Shown here: piece after piece, positions 44,098 to 57,206 of the stretch
How positions within the stretch are numbered: the stretch's first letter is position 1
Layout of the letters: every line of letters starts with the position of its first letter
Origin: Rhynchospora pubera
Taxonomy: Eukaryota > Streptophyta > Magnoliopsida > Poales > Cyperaceae
Assembly (NCBI GenBank): GCA_028095005.1
Contig: CM051462.1
Span: 170,447,955 to 170,511,954, forward strand
Reading direction: 5' to 3'
Length of the DNA stretch: 64,000 nucleotides
Made by a program: the position numbers and the translations under genes
Notes under the pieces: generated by a model
What the model saw: the letters and a program-made list of their open reading frames with translations, nothing else
Database searches by the model: none
What the model was told of the DNA's origin: nothing

Positions 44098-47000
44098 CCT
44101 AGAGTCAATCAGTAGTGACTTCTAGCCAACGAAGAATTGAGAACAATGTCATATATCTACATATATACATGTCTCGGACCTCAAAATAAATAATACGCTT
44201 ATAGCTAGTTACTCATACGTCCACCACGTATGGATGCATAACTGCATCTCGTATACTGCTCAAGGTAGAGGTCGTGCTAGAGTGTTCGCTGTGTTCGCGA
44301 ACCTATCCAAAAATTGTTTGACTATATATATATATACTCCTATATATATTCTTGATCACCATCATATGATATCAAGTGATATCGTTATAGATCATATTTG
44401 AATCTCCAATGTAACATTGGGCTCTTAGGAGTAAGTTATGGTTCGAGATGCTTAGAACCATAATAACTCAACTAAGAAATCGATCCGAAATAAACTTCTT
44501 TTATTGCTTCACAAGTTGCTATGTATTTTGCTTTGGTGACGGAAACGGTTGTAATATTCCATTTAGAACACCTTCTAAATTTACAACACCACCTTTTAGC
44601 AAAATACGTAGTTCAACTGTGATTATATCAATCTTTCGAAAAATTAGCATTAGTGTAATTAACTTACACGAGCTCCTTTTAAGAGATGAAACATTATATC
44701 ACTCTTTCTCATAAGGTACTCGAGGATATCCTTGACTATCGTCCTAATGTGTCTCTCTTGTATCCATTCGACAACTGTTTGTCATATCTTTTGGATACTA
44801 CACATTGGGGCATATGCATAAATATGGCGTACACAATGAAACTCATAATGAAGGAATGCTTGAACTATTTCATGCACTTTCTCGAATCGAGTTGCAATAG
44901 ACCGAGTTAAAACACTCAAGTCATGCCATGTGACGTATAGTTAGACATCCTTTCTTGGAGTGTAACTTTCGTGTTTCTAGAACACTTCGTCAATATATGC
45001 ATATTTGCTCAAACCTAACATCCATCATAATCTATCTTTATAGATTTTGTTTCCTAGGATCAGGTGATTTTGCCCAAGTTCTCATTTGAGAAAGCATTCT
45101 CCAAAGAGATCTTGACAATATTCATTTTCTTAATGTTATTCCCAATTAATGAATTGTTATCTTGAACAATACAAGTAATACAATTATGCTCCCACTGAAT
45201 ATCTTTTCTATACAAGATACTTTTGACGAAGTTCAACTCCTTGACTTCCTTGTCAAAACTTTTATTCCAATCTCCACAACACTTGCTTTAATCCATTTAT
45301 GGATCCTTGAAGCATGCGTATGTTTTTAGCAATACATAAAACCTCGATTTGTGTCAAATGCACAACATCATCCTTCATTCATACGAAGAAGGCGGTTTTA
45401 TGTGTTTTTCCCATATATCAACATATATGAAATACAACTATTGCTAGAATGATCTTCATTTACTTATACATAGCCACAAGCGAGAGGTTGTGCTTTGTAC
45501 GTAGTCAACTAGTCATCGACTTAGACATAGCTACAAGCGAGAAGCCGCGCTTTGTACATAGTCGATTTGTTATCCATGTCGATCTTTCCTTTTGAAGATC
45601 TAAAACGTTCTTGATGGATTGCTCCTTCATGAACGTCAACCAAGGTCTATACCTTGTTGTTATACATGGATTTTATTTAAAGATCATATGAATTCAAATC
45701 ATATATGTGGAATCGGATCGTTCAATCGTTTTTCTTGTTTATCAACGGATTCTCATATGCTAAGTTTGAGAATGTCGTGAAGCCAATGCACCAAACGGCT
45801 TAGGCAATCAACTCTCGTTGATCTTTTGTAGGACTGGTACTTGAGGTTCATGAACTACTTCCACAATGAATTGTTGAACGAGTTCTTGACTCCTCATATA
45901 TTCCATGAGTTTCTCGAATCATCATCAACTCGTGATATGGTTGAGTCCTCATTGGAAGGAGCGTACTATTAAACTTCTTTTCAAAACAACTTGTGAATGA
46001 AGTTCCGCTCAACTCCCACTAAGCACCATGTATGGAGTGACAAGTTTCCCATAAGAGTACTTCTTGTAGTGACGCATAAACTCCTTTAATGCTCACTTTA
46101 CTCCCACTACTTCTTCTTGAGAATTTCAATTCATCAAGACTACATTATGATTAGCAACAACTACTTTGTTCTTATCATATTCATGGAAGTAGTGCCTTTT
46201 AATATAAAGCATCCTACAAATATATAGTGTCTTATTTGGTTTAAGCTTACAAGTCCATAATACTTGAAATAAGCTTCTCAACACCAAATCTCGAGAAGTA
46301 TTATACTTAGAGATCAAAATCTCGTAAGAAACCTTCCTCAATAGACTTTGATGGAACACCATTCAGTGTAAACAATATTGTCCTCAAACATAATTCCCTA
46401 ATACGAGTCGAATAAGTCAATTTGATTTATTATCGATCGAACTATACAAAATATTGTTCGATACCTCCACTCTTGGACACATTATTCCATAATGTTCCTC
46501 ATGGAGTGAGTTATGAAACTATTTTCATACTCTTAAGATAATATTTCAAATCATGTGACTTAACTATTTATTTGCCACGATTAATTATAAGACTTTTCTT
46601 TTTTCCTTGAACGGTCTTTTTAACTTCACACTTGAACTCCTTTGAACTAGTCAAAAGGTTCATACTTATACCTTATCAAATAGATATGTTAATATCTACA
46701 ATGATCGTTGGTTAAGTAGTAAAGTATCAACAACCTTTCATTGCACAAGTACTTATTGGTCTTTATACATCGATATGTATAAGTCCTAATCAAGTCACTT
46801 GTCCTTAAACCTTTGTAGGTTAAAGGCGCTTTTGTCATTTAACAAACATGATTCGCATATCAATCGATTTGAAATCGAATTGAATTTCGAGCTCTACGTT
46901 ACGTAGACTCTCATAATGCGATTCTCGTTTATATATGTGACTAAGCGGTTATATATAACATGAAAGTCAAATACTTTATGTCAAGTCTTACGCATCCTAT

Positions 47001-50000
47001 TTGTCATTCATAACTTGTTTATCTATTTCAAGCAAATTCCATCAAGATGCATGAAATCATATAAACAAATTCATAATAAAAGAACTTGTCTTTTATTAAA
47101 CATAGTTATCCATCATCAAATATGAAATGGAGACGCTATGAGAGGTTTTAGAATTAAGGTATGCAACCTTCAATTCCTAAACAAACTCTTAATAAAGATA
47201 ACTCTACGTATTCAATGGTAATGACTTAAATGAATAAGTCATCTCCTATACGGAGTTTACTTTATATCTCTCGAACATTCTCTTATTCTTCATTGCCAAC
47301 ACATTTCGTTAAATGCGAGCATATGAACTAGTATCAAGTTACTAGTGTGAATTAGAGATAGTGAGATATTTTGAACGACAAATACTTCTTAGGATTAGAA
47401 TATCACAATCATGGTATTTCGGACAACCTTTCAAATGCCTCCCATAAACGGCAAATGAAACATCTCATGTGACACATGGTCATCAATGAGAGTCTCGAAA
47501 TTTCAACTCATACATTGGTGAAGTATTTCTTGAATACTTAACCAATTACCTTTTTCACCAACAAGTGTGCGTAAAAGGTAACGTTATATCCTTCATAATT
47601 CCAAAGAGATCGTATGACAATATCAACAATCCTTGATATCGGAGATTAACATCTCTAGTCATCAATTAGCTACTTCAATCTTTCGATTTGTAAGCTAATG
47701 AAACATTCATATAACTTCTTTTAAAAGAATAATCTCTTGGTCAACTCATATTCTTTATACTCAATCATAAATGATGGAGTTAATATCTACTTTCTCCAAG
47801 AACATTTTCTTGAGTAAGCGAATGAGAGCGTACGAGTTAAATCTAGTCCATATGAATTCTCTAATTCAAAGGTCTAGAAATTTTGAATGAGGATACTAGC
47901 CATACGCTTTATTGAATAACTTTTCGCCAAAAGTCAATCAATCATCGCGATGCTACGTTCGGGTAGTTTGAGGAAAGTTTTGGGAATTGACATACTCAAG
48001 TTTCTCTTCACTAAGATCGTGTCTTAGGAATCGGTATTACTTCGTTAAGTGAATACTTTTAGAAACGAGTTTGTTAATTTTCAAAGATTGATCGCAACAA
48101 AATTAACAATTTAAACATCTATAACGAAATCAATTTACGGTCATTTAGTTTATGCAATTGTTTTTATTTATAACAAATAAAACTTCCACTACATTTATTT
48201 AAAGTCCCTAATGTAGTAGGTTTTCCAAGATCCCTATTTTCGTTGAGATGGTGCTAGCGTCGGCGTGACACCAAAACAACTAGATAAGGTAGGTTCTCCA
48301 ACCAATCATTCCATATGATTCTTGGTTTGTGAAATATCACATGTACATCCACAAACTTTGCCCCGATGTCCAATCCGATTAGAAAACATCGTTAAGTAAC
48401 CTTTCTCTATTTGCTCCTAGTAAATCCGATTTACACCCCGACACGGATGATGGAACACGATGTCCCGCGTCGGCGAGAATGCATCAATGAACGATCATAC
48501 ACGTTAGAAGGGGATAGAGAGAAGGAGGGCGATTTAACTTAATCATGTTTTGTTTGGGACAATCAATTAAGTGACACTTGTATGGTGGTCATGTAAGCAT
48601 ACACCCATACCTAGCCTATGACAATTCATAGCAATCACAAGCAATCACATATAAGCATCTCATAGTTGTGGGTTTGTATGGCTCCCGCTTGCATTAGTTT
48701 CGCCACATCGTCCATGGAGCAAAACTAATCTAATCCTTGCCCTCCCACTAAATTCTATAAGGATCTAAATCCTATATAAAATAAAGGTGCAAAATACATG
48801 TGAAAACATCCTATTCCCTTCCTATCCTTAGGGGCATGCAAGCCTCACAAGTTACATCAAAAATTAATCAAAAATTAATTAATGGCACCAAAGGCCGCAT
48901 TACAAACATTCACACATGCATTCATTTACAACCACAAGGCATTGAGTCTTGAGCCATACTAAACCCACTATCCACCTACAAAACAAAGTTAGCACATACA
49001 AGAACTTTGTTTCCAATTAACGATTTTCAAGCATCTTTGCGTATCGTTTGCTATAAGTAAATTCCGTGTACAAATCCTCAATTTTAAACAACCAAACTTG
49101 TTTAAATTCATTTAGAAAGTTCTTTCAACATCCCATAACAGAAAGGAGATCAAACAAGGAGTTTTCTAATTAAATTCCACTAGTTTGAATACTTAGAAAA
49201 ATAGTAATTTACCAAAAAACGTAACTAATGGAATCCAACAAAAACAACAGTTTTCGGTCTCCAAAAATTCTCAAATAAATTACTTAAGCTCCTTATCAAA
49301 GTTGTGACTACCAGTAAAAAATTCAAGAAGAGATCTTAAACCATCTGGGAGAATCAAAAAAAGACAAATCTCTTACAAGTGCACGAAAACACCGTTATGA
49401 GATTTTCAGCTTATCCTCTCAACCATTTGGTCTGTTAGACCACCTTCTATCCAGTTTTTATATATACAATATACATAGAAAAACTTGTTTAGACTACAGG
49501 CTATCCATTCATGAAAAGAAAACAACCAAGTTTAGTTCAATAATATTAAGTTACAGCCTAAACAATCAACAAATTCTGTACTGGAACAGACTGTCAATCG
49601 AAAGGTTTTAACCTAGTTGAAGGTCCAAACATCCACGAAAAATTACAAAATTAATTTTCCTGGAATCCTAACTCAAAATAGAACAACTCCATTTAAACAA
49701 AATTTTTAAAGGAGTTCTCAGTTGGTACAGTTTATTAGAACAATCGATTTACTCAACAAACTGGATCTGACAAGATCTTCCTTTTCATACTTGAAAACCC
49801 ACTAATTAATCCGAGTCATGCAACAAGTTATACATGCTCAGAAAGAGCTTCAAGTCCTCTTTATTTCTAGCCATAGAACACTGGTACTTATATTCAAAAT
49901 ATAAATCTTTCAAGCCATTCAAACAGGACAGTGCAAGCAAAAACTGGTTCTGCGCACTGTCGCCATTTTATTCACAGTAAATCCATACTAATTCAGAAAA

Positions 50001-50213
50001 ATGTGAATCCAACGACAAAAGAATCACAATCCACAGATCTACAACTTTCATGTAGATGGAAAGATCTTCCAGAGAACTTATCACATCCAAAAAACGCGAA
50101 ATAACACAGAAAATACCATTTCCAGACAGCAAACAAACGCATCATCTCTACTAATCCATTAATTAGCCAATTTCTCTTAATTAAGTGTTAAAATAGCTTA
50201 AGTACGACCATGT
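44098..50213 (-). other. Non-coding interior of the young retrotransposon
   Basis: No frame over 90 codons and no retroviral-type motif seen on either strand. Tandem-like words occur, for example ATAGCCACAAGCGAGAGG / ATAGCTACAAGCGAGAAG (about 45472 and 45527). The length, near that of a normal gag-pol interior, fits a large retrotransposon derivative. Confidence 0.7.
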
Positions 50214-50225
50214 GCTCTGATACCA
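50214..50225 (-). other. Primer-binding site, initiator tRNA-Met type
   Basis: TGGTATCAGAGC on the minus strand, one base inside the 5' LTR, complementary to the 3' end of plant initiator methionine tRNA. Confidence 0.85.
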
Positions 50226-50226
50226 C

Positions 50227-51987
50227 TGTTAGAAAGTGTGCTAATTTTCATTTTTATGCTAATTACCAATTAATTAACCAAGCAAACATAGCACACACAA
50301 GATCTAGTACACAAGCTATTCAAACACACGAGAAAAAGGGGAAATCGATACCTCCCGCGAAATCGTATTCGCGGGGCTCGACCAAGGCATGGGAATCGAT
50401 GGCGTGCCTTCTCCACCGTCTCCACCACGTCTCGTAACCGCCCTCGAGTCCACCAAGGAGGATTAATCACGTTCTACAAGGTACGTGCTAGCATACCCAA
50501 AGAACAAGCCTAATCCCTATGGTTTTCTCTCTTGCATCAATCAACAACCTTGATTTAGTGGAGAGAAAATAGCTCAACACATGAGCAAATAAGAGGGAGA
50601 GAGGAGGAAGGTGGCGGCCTCATGGGAGGGAATGAGAGGAGAGAGAAAGCTAGGTGGAGGCTCTCATAAGTGGTCCTTATATAGAGCACAAAACCTAATT
50701 GACCTCTTGCATAATTACAACTATGCCATCCCACCTACCACCATATTGGGCAGCCACGTTTTGGGCCTATTTGGGCCACTTAATCCACTCAATTTAGTCT
50801 CTAATTCTATTAATTAAAGCCTCATTTATTTGCTCTTTAATTGGGCTATCTATTTGCTACCAAATAACGGCCCAATTAATTAATATAACCATTTATATTA
50901 AAATTATGTTGAACTAAATTAATTATTAACTCATTAATAATTATTTTAGGATTAGTTAATGCATTAATTTATTTCTATATGATCCATTGACTTAATTAAT
51001 TATAACGGTTCGCAACGGTATATAATTAATTAATCAATCTTATCATATTTTCACAGTACTTACTGCTGTGAATAAATAAATAATGCACTGTGTGATTAAT
51101 GTCCTATTTGTGTGACCCTTTGAGGATTTATGCTATGTTGGCCATGGAATTAAATCGTTATTTAATTCCAATAATCATAAGCGGTATCTAGCAACACGTT
51201 ATGACTCCCAATTCGCATAAATAGTGTACTGCTACAATATTTCAATCCTGCATAAGAGAATAAATATGTTTCTCTATTTTGATTCTTATGTCACACGATA
51301 TCATCGTATAATCCAAGATAGGAATGTGTCATTCTTGCAGATTATACGTTTCTTGATCTAGAGATAATTGTATAAAGTTGCATGCAAACAATCTATCTCC
51401 ATCAAGGGGCCCAAACAGATATCGTCACTCACTAAGTGAATTAATGAGGGACATACGGTTTTCTTGATGATTAACTTTTCCCCGCACAATTCAAGAGAAC
51501 ATAAATAAAGTCCGTATAGCAGCCCTTATCGGGAATCAGCGGTAGACAGTATTTATTGAACCTATCCTCATGTGGAAAAGATAAACATCTCAAACTTAGA
51601 ACCAAAATCATAACGAAATAAACAATGACACATAACACAATCCATATGTTTATTTCGATGGGTCAAGTCCTGTGCTATGTTCCATAACATACACATATGC
51701 AACTAAGTTGGTAACTCTTTACCTATGATTAGTAGAACTTAATCATCACTTAACTTGCATACTAATCTTTTATGATAATTAATGTTCCTTGTTAATTATC
51801 AAGATTATGGACCGTTTAGATTTATTATTGTCATTCTAAAGAATGATCAACAGAGATCTACAATTCAGATCCTCAACCTGAATGATCTGTCAATAATAAA
51901 CCTAGGAACAGATGATAAAATCTCATCCAAAACATAAACTAATAATTAAGTCATTAAATTATTGACTTCTAGGACATAACTCTAACA
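50227..51987 (-). repeat. 5' LTR of the young retrotransposon
   Basis: Direct repeat of 42324-44084, same length, two substitutions noticed. Confidence 0.92.
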
Positions 51988-51992
51988 CTATA

Positions 51993-52446
51993 TTGTGTTT
52001 GAGCATTTAATTTGCAAATTCTTTGAGATTAGAGTGCCTACAACAAACCTATTGTCTAATTGCTAGATTAATTGAGTGATTTGGTAAGAGCCTTAATCCA
52101 ATTGAGAGTTTGTGCTTTGTCTTTGAGTTAGGCCGATCCACCTTGAGAGTTCTTGTAACAAGGTGATTCGATTCGAAATTGTAGAAACGTTCGTTGTGGA
52201 ATTGAACGGAGCGCGCCCTTTCGTGGTTGCGAAACTCCCGGAGACGTACGACTAAGGTTAGCCTCTCCTAGCGGGTCGGAACTCCGTAATATATCGCATG
52301 TCACTTCTTTCTCTCCTTTCTTTACTTAAATTGCATTGTGTTTTGTGTGTAACTTGTGTTGCTTTAAGACCATATTTGAATTGAACCAAAAATTAGCCAT
52401 ACCGATTTAGGAAACCAAATTCGTGCATATTCACCCCCCTCTAGGT
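51993..52446 (+). mobile_element. Older LTR remnant, right part
   Basis: Continues the sequence interrupted at 42318 (TTGCTATA then TTGTGTTTGAGC). It ends CATATTCACCCCCCTCTAGG, a junction often seen between LTR and leader, or PPT and LTR on the other strand, in plant Copia elements. No internal region follows. Confidence 0.45.
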
Positions 52447-54763
52447 CTTTTTTTTAGAGACAACACACATAACTATAACAAAAGGATAATAAAATTACCA
52501 AAATAAATAAGACAATAATGACGATGACAACTGCAATGAAATTTAGGATTGTGGTAATACATGTTGGGTAGCCAAAATATGTAAAATATGCATACATAGT
52601 AGCTCGAGGGGCTTCTCCTAAGCAATTAATGCCCAAAATATTGGGTAACATCCATTAGAACAATCACGTTTTATTATAAACAATAAAATCATGTTGCAAT
52701 TTATTATAAACAATAAAATCACATTGCAATTTATTTCAGTAATATCTCGCATTAATTGTGATTCCGCTACAAAGAATTACGATTTTTTTGTTCCATTTCT
52801 ACCAGATTTTTCATAATAATATGTTTTGCACTATCTATGTACAAAAAGGATCTATCTTCAAAAAAAAATGTACAAAAAGGATCTTTATATGGAATCACCA
52901 TTTGCAAACTGGACCGTAAATTTTGTAACAAACATTATTGATCCTGAAAATTGAATAATAAACATATAAAAATTAATTTTGATTATACACATGTTAGACG
53001 TCGTTGGGATCGACACCCCTCAACCGCGCTACTGGAAATGGCACTCCCAAGTTCAAGAGAAATTAATTTTCAAAAAATAATTAAAAAATTATTTTTAAAA
53101 ATATTAACGCACCATTGTTAGTGATGCTGTCACACAAAATCTTTTTTAAAAATAGTAATATATATTTTTAAAAAATATTAGCACGTCAATCTCATAGTTG
53201 TTGTCAGATAAATTTTATTTTTAAAATAGTAATTGTTTTCGAAAATAGTAAGCACCACTTGGACTGCCGCATGTAGAAAATTTGAATTTTTTCAAACTTG
53301 AAAGACAGACAAAGAGCTGAAATGGGTATGAATGGGTAGCTACTAGCTACGCCAATGGGAATGGCGGTGCTACCGGTGTGTCTTGACAATGGCGCTCTGT
53401 CATGTTTATTGATAAAATTATTTTATTTATTATATTTAGTGTTAAATTTTTAATTTAAAATCCGTGTATTAAAAAAATTTATAGCAAACTAGCATATCCA
53501 TCTAGATGTGTACCGGCATTTGTAACATACGATTATGAAGCATCTAACAAGTATATAGAATCCCACCTAAAAGAAAATGTTAAGATCGGAGAATCCCTCA
53601 TAACTTATTCCGTCTATGAACAACATATTCAATAGGAGATCAATTTATAATCTTTATATCAATACAAGTTTGACCTCTACCAAGTACAGTCTTTGCAAGT
53701 AATTTCGATTGAAAACCTCTAGCATTCAGAATGTCAATCAAACGATTCCAGTTTATTCTATTACAGGCATTATCAAAATTAAGGTCTGAATTTATTACCT
53801 TTCACTTTATAAATTTTAGTAAAAGATTCCCTCAATTTGTGGGCAAATAAAAAAAATAATAATATTAGAAAATATAAAATTATCTATTTGAATTTTCCTG
53901 ATATAGGTGAATATCTTTTTAAAAAATAAATTGTTAACACCGCCTGACTCTTTTATGTTAAAAGGTCCGACTTTTTATCTGAAATCAACATCTAGACCAC
54001 ACATCAAATCAAGTCACGTAAATCAATGGTCAATAATTGATATAGCATTTGTTTAGACCCCCTCTTGTGAGATTGTTATGAACTTTTGTACGAGTGCAAT
54101 AATTAAATCTTGATTAGAAATATAAATATATAATATAATATAAAAGAAGCCAATCTATTAGTAAAGTCTTGAGATCATCTGAATAGACACTGATAGAAAA
54201 TAATCTTCCCATGTTAGCAACAAGTTATAGTTAATTTTTATTTATTTGTAGAGTCATACTATTTTATATTTCTTAATGAAGCTGATGGTATTTCCTTTGA
54301 CAATTTAATAAAAGATAAAATTCATAGCCTATGTTAGAAAATGAAGTGCTGTTGTATTAATAAAATGTCAATTCATTTTGTCAAAAGAAATGAATTTAAC
54401 TGAAGGCTTATTTCGAATAAGGCTTATTCAGGATGAAACTAAAATCATTTTGTCAAATCTATGTTAGAAAATGAAGAAAGTATTACGTCCAATTTGCGTC
54501 ATGGAGATAAAGTTAAGCGCCTCACATTAAAAAATGAGGTTTATATATATAATTCATAGTACAATAACATGAGTTTTATACTTTTATGACATGTCCGTGC
54601 AAGCTCTTGCATTTAGTATTGACATATAAATTTTTTTAATTTAAAAAAAATGCACGTTTTCTACTGATCTGATATAAGCGGGGACCAATTTTAGTAATTA
54701 CGTGTAGACAGGGGCTAATAGACCGAAACTCCCGAATAAATGCTAAGTAGGGAAAATCCAAAA
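52447..54763. other. Intergenic, AT-rich; small tandem repeat
   Basis: CAATTTATTATAAACAATAA recurs two to three times at about 52665-52735 with a period near 32 bp. No gene recognised; open frames are short. Confidence 0.5.
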
Positions 54764-54772
54764 CCCCCTCAA

Positions 54773-56134
54773 CCGAAATTATTTTATATAGAATTTTTGA
54801 CACAAAAAATTTTAATAGAAAGAATTATTTATTTATTTTTTTAATAAGAAGAAAGTTCGAACGCGTTTTATAAAAGCGTACAGTCTCTCTCCTTCGTACT
54901 CGTTTATAAAACGAGCTCGAAGGCTTCGAGCGCGTTTTATAAACGCGTAAGAGGAGAGAGCTTCAGTTACGCCTGAAGAGGCTGGTCAGACCTTCGTACG
55001 CGTTTATAAAACGCGTTCGGAGCCTTCGAGCGCGTTTTATAAACGTGTTATTAGTTTTTCATATTTTTCATCAAACCGCAACATTTAACTTATTAAAAAT
55101 AATATTTTACAATAAGGTCCCTGCATGTTTCATATTTACAAAATTCTCAAAATTTTATTTCCAATTAAAGTTTGAATAAATAGATGTATCAAAATTTTAT
55201 TTCCAAATAAAGATGCATTTAATTGCACATATTTTTTTTTGAACATGTGTATAATAGCATTTTGTTTGAATAATTATTCACCGACGACCCTGTAATTTTA
55301 CATACTTATCTTTTGAATTGTAGTCTCTTCTCTTTTTTTTTTATTTTATGTTAGCCATATATATAATCAAATAATATATAATATGGAAATAATTAAAATA
55401 TAAATTTTTAAAATAATTTTGAACATTAAAACTTTAAACAGGCTTAACTTTTGATAGGAATGTCCGTTTGGGGTGATCGAGGACAATCCGGAAAGCTCGC
55501 GACGAGATCTACACATGTTACCGGGGTGAAACCCCGTAACGACCATTTTCGGAGCCAAAAAACGCTCTCTAGACCTCCAAAATTCACTTTGAAAGTTTGC
55601 AAACCTACAAACCACTCTAAACTACTAAAAAAATTTTTAAAATCATAAATTAATCATTAAAAAGAGAAATGCAGTAAATTAAGTGACTTTCTTGATAGTT
55701 ATTCAAACAAAATGATATTAATGTCAAAATTAATATTCTAATGTCATTTTTAAATAAAATTAAATTTAAAAATAAATTTAACTTAAATTTTCACATTAAT
55801 TTTTCTATTAATTTTGAAAAAATGGTAATAACTCAATTTCGAAAAATTTACGCCTTCCTACCCGTTTATAAAACGCGCTCGAAGGCTCCGAACGCGTTTT
55901 ATAAACGCGTACGAAAGTCTGACCAGCCTTTCAGGCGTATCTGAAGCTCTCTCCTCTTACGCGTTTATAAAACGCGCTCGAAGCCTTCGAGCGCGTTTTA
56001 TAAACGGGTACGAAGGAGAGAGACTGTACGCTTTTATAAAACGCGTTCGAACTTTCTTCTTATTAAAAAAAAAAATAAATAATTCTTTCTATTAAAATTT
56101 TTTGTGTCAAAAATTCTATATAAAATAATTTCGG
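54773..56134. mobile_element. Large Mutator-like foldback element with nested palindromes
   Basis: 1362 bp, perfect 9-bp target duplication CCCCCTCAA (54764-54772 and 56135-56143). Terminal inverted repeats of about 300 bp begin CCGAAATTATTTTATATAG. Each arm contains hairpin units in which CGTTTATAAAACGCG and CGCGTTTTATAAACG flank a CTCGAAGGCTTCGAG-type palindrome: two complete units plus one outer half unit per arm, so roughly ten TTTATAAAAC/GTTTTATAAA cores in all. The AT-rich centre (55050-55840) holds one GC-richer block (55440-55640) resembling sequence in other plant repeats. No transposase. Confidence 0.85.
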
Positions 56135-56143
56135 CCCCCTCAA

Positions 56144-57044
56144 AATAAGAAATGTATCATATAATATCTCGATATTAATTTAGAATTTTTTGATTAATCG
56201 AAATCCGCGCATCTATAATAATCTATAATTAAGATTGCAAGAGAAGAATGAATCCGGTCCAGGACACATAGAAGGGAAATTCGGTGACATAAAATAGCTG
56301 TATAATGAAGATTCTCAGGCTCTGAGTAGACCATGTCTAGGTGTTGAAATTGGGTGGTAGACCATATCCTGTCCGTCGATCTGATCAGAGAGAGGATTTG
56401 GTAGATCACGAGGAAATGGTAAAAAATTTGCTTTCGTTGATATTTGTGCCAGCTTTGTTTTCCATCTTTCATCCCGACACCAAACATCTTACCCAAAACC
56501 CCCCACTTTGTAGGCCAACAACTCCAAATGCACGCGGTTTACTGTTTTCAGCGACTGATATTTGGGGTCCACATGAGAGGTTTAGTGAGAGGAGTAGCGT
56601 GGGCAGTGGCAGATGGTTAATACTTAAATACGTCATGAGAAAAGGGAGGGAAATGAATCGGAGAGATCACAGCCTTAGATTCATGATCTCCTTAATTCCT
56701 TTCTCCTCATCCTTTCCCAAACTGAAGTTCATGCACAAGGGATACGTATTGTACGCTTCGTATATTTCACTGAATCCGGGACCCACGTTCCGCCGGTGCT
56801 GTCCACCGCTTATATTCCTGGAGCATTTATTGATTCCTTTGTCCTTTCCGTTTCACCCCTCACTCACTCTGACGGAGGAGTGCCTGGACCTGGTCTACCC
56901 TAACGACTCTGCCGTATTCACACTGACCTGTGGGACCCATAGAATTTTAAATACGAGGGCGTATGGTCTTGGAAGAAAGGAGGGGGTGGGGGGTTAATAT
57001 TGTAAAAAGAAATGTCTTTCTCTCTATCTGTGTGGGTGTGAGGC
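56144..57044. other. Upstream region of the ERF gene
   Basis: Promoter-proximal sequence. A 218-codon open frame (56341-56997, plus) matches nothing recognisable and is not called a gene. No repeat seen. Confidence 0.45.
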
Positions 57045-57052
57045 TTTAAATA
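57045..57052 (+). promoter_or_regulatory. TATA-like box of the ERF gene
   Basis: TTTAAATA in the context GAGGCTTTAAATACTG, about 160 bp before the upstream ORF and 730 bp before the main ATG. A (GA)n run follows at 57102-57123, as often in plant leaders. A second such word (TTTTAAATAC, about 56945) is an alternative. Confidence 0.45.
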
Positions 57053-57206
57053 CTGTGCACCAAGACTACTATTCTCCCTTTTACCTGAGCTTGGGGTTTT
57101 AGAGAGAGAGAGAGAGAGAGAGAGGTTGAAGAAGAAGAGGAAGAGAGAAAGCGAAGGAATCCATCGCCAAATCTCACCTGAAAAGAGAGAGAGAGAGATT
57201 TCTTAT

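Larger units (their letters stand above)
42324..51987 (-). mobile_element. Young non-autonomous LTR retrotransposon (LARD-like)
   Basis: Two direct 1761-bp LTRs (42324-44084 and 50227-51987) begin TGTTAGAAAG and end CTCTAACA on the plus strand; target duplication CTATA (42319-42323 and 51988-51992). By eye only two substitutions separate the LTRs (T/C near 43756 and 51658; A/G near 43903 and 51806). The primer-binding site TGGTATCAGAGC (initiator tRNA-Met type) lies on the minus strand at 50225-50214 and a polypurine tract (CCAAGTGGGAGAT) at 44097-44085, so the element is transcribed on the minus strand. The 6.1-kb interior shows no gag, protease, integrase, reverse transcriptase or RNase H motif on either strand and must rely on proteins supplied in trans. 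PBS and PPT type suggest a Copia partner. Confidence 0.92.

Noticed and set aside
44098..50213. Possible gag-pol on the minus strand of the LTR retrotransposon
   Set aside because: No frame over 90 codons and no catalytic motifs seen; kept as non-autonomous.
56341..56997. 218-codon open frame upstream of the ERF gene
   Set aside because: No domain, no signal of real coding structure, lies in the promoter region; most likely chance in GC-richer DNA.
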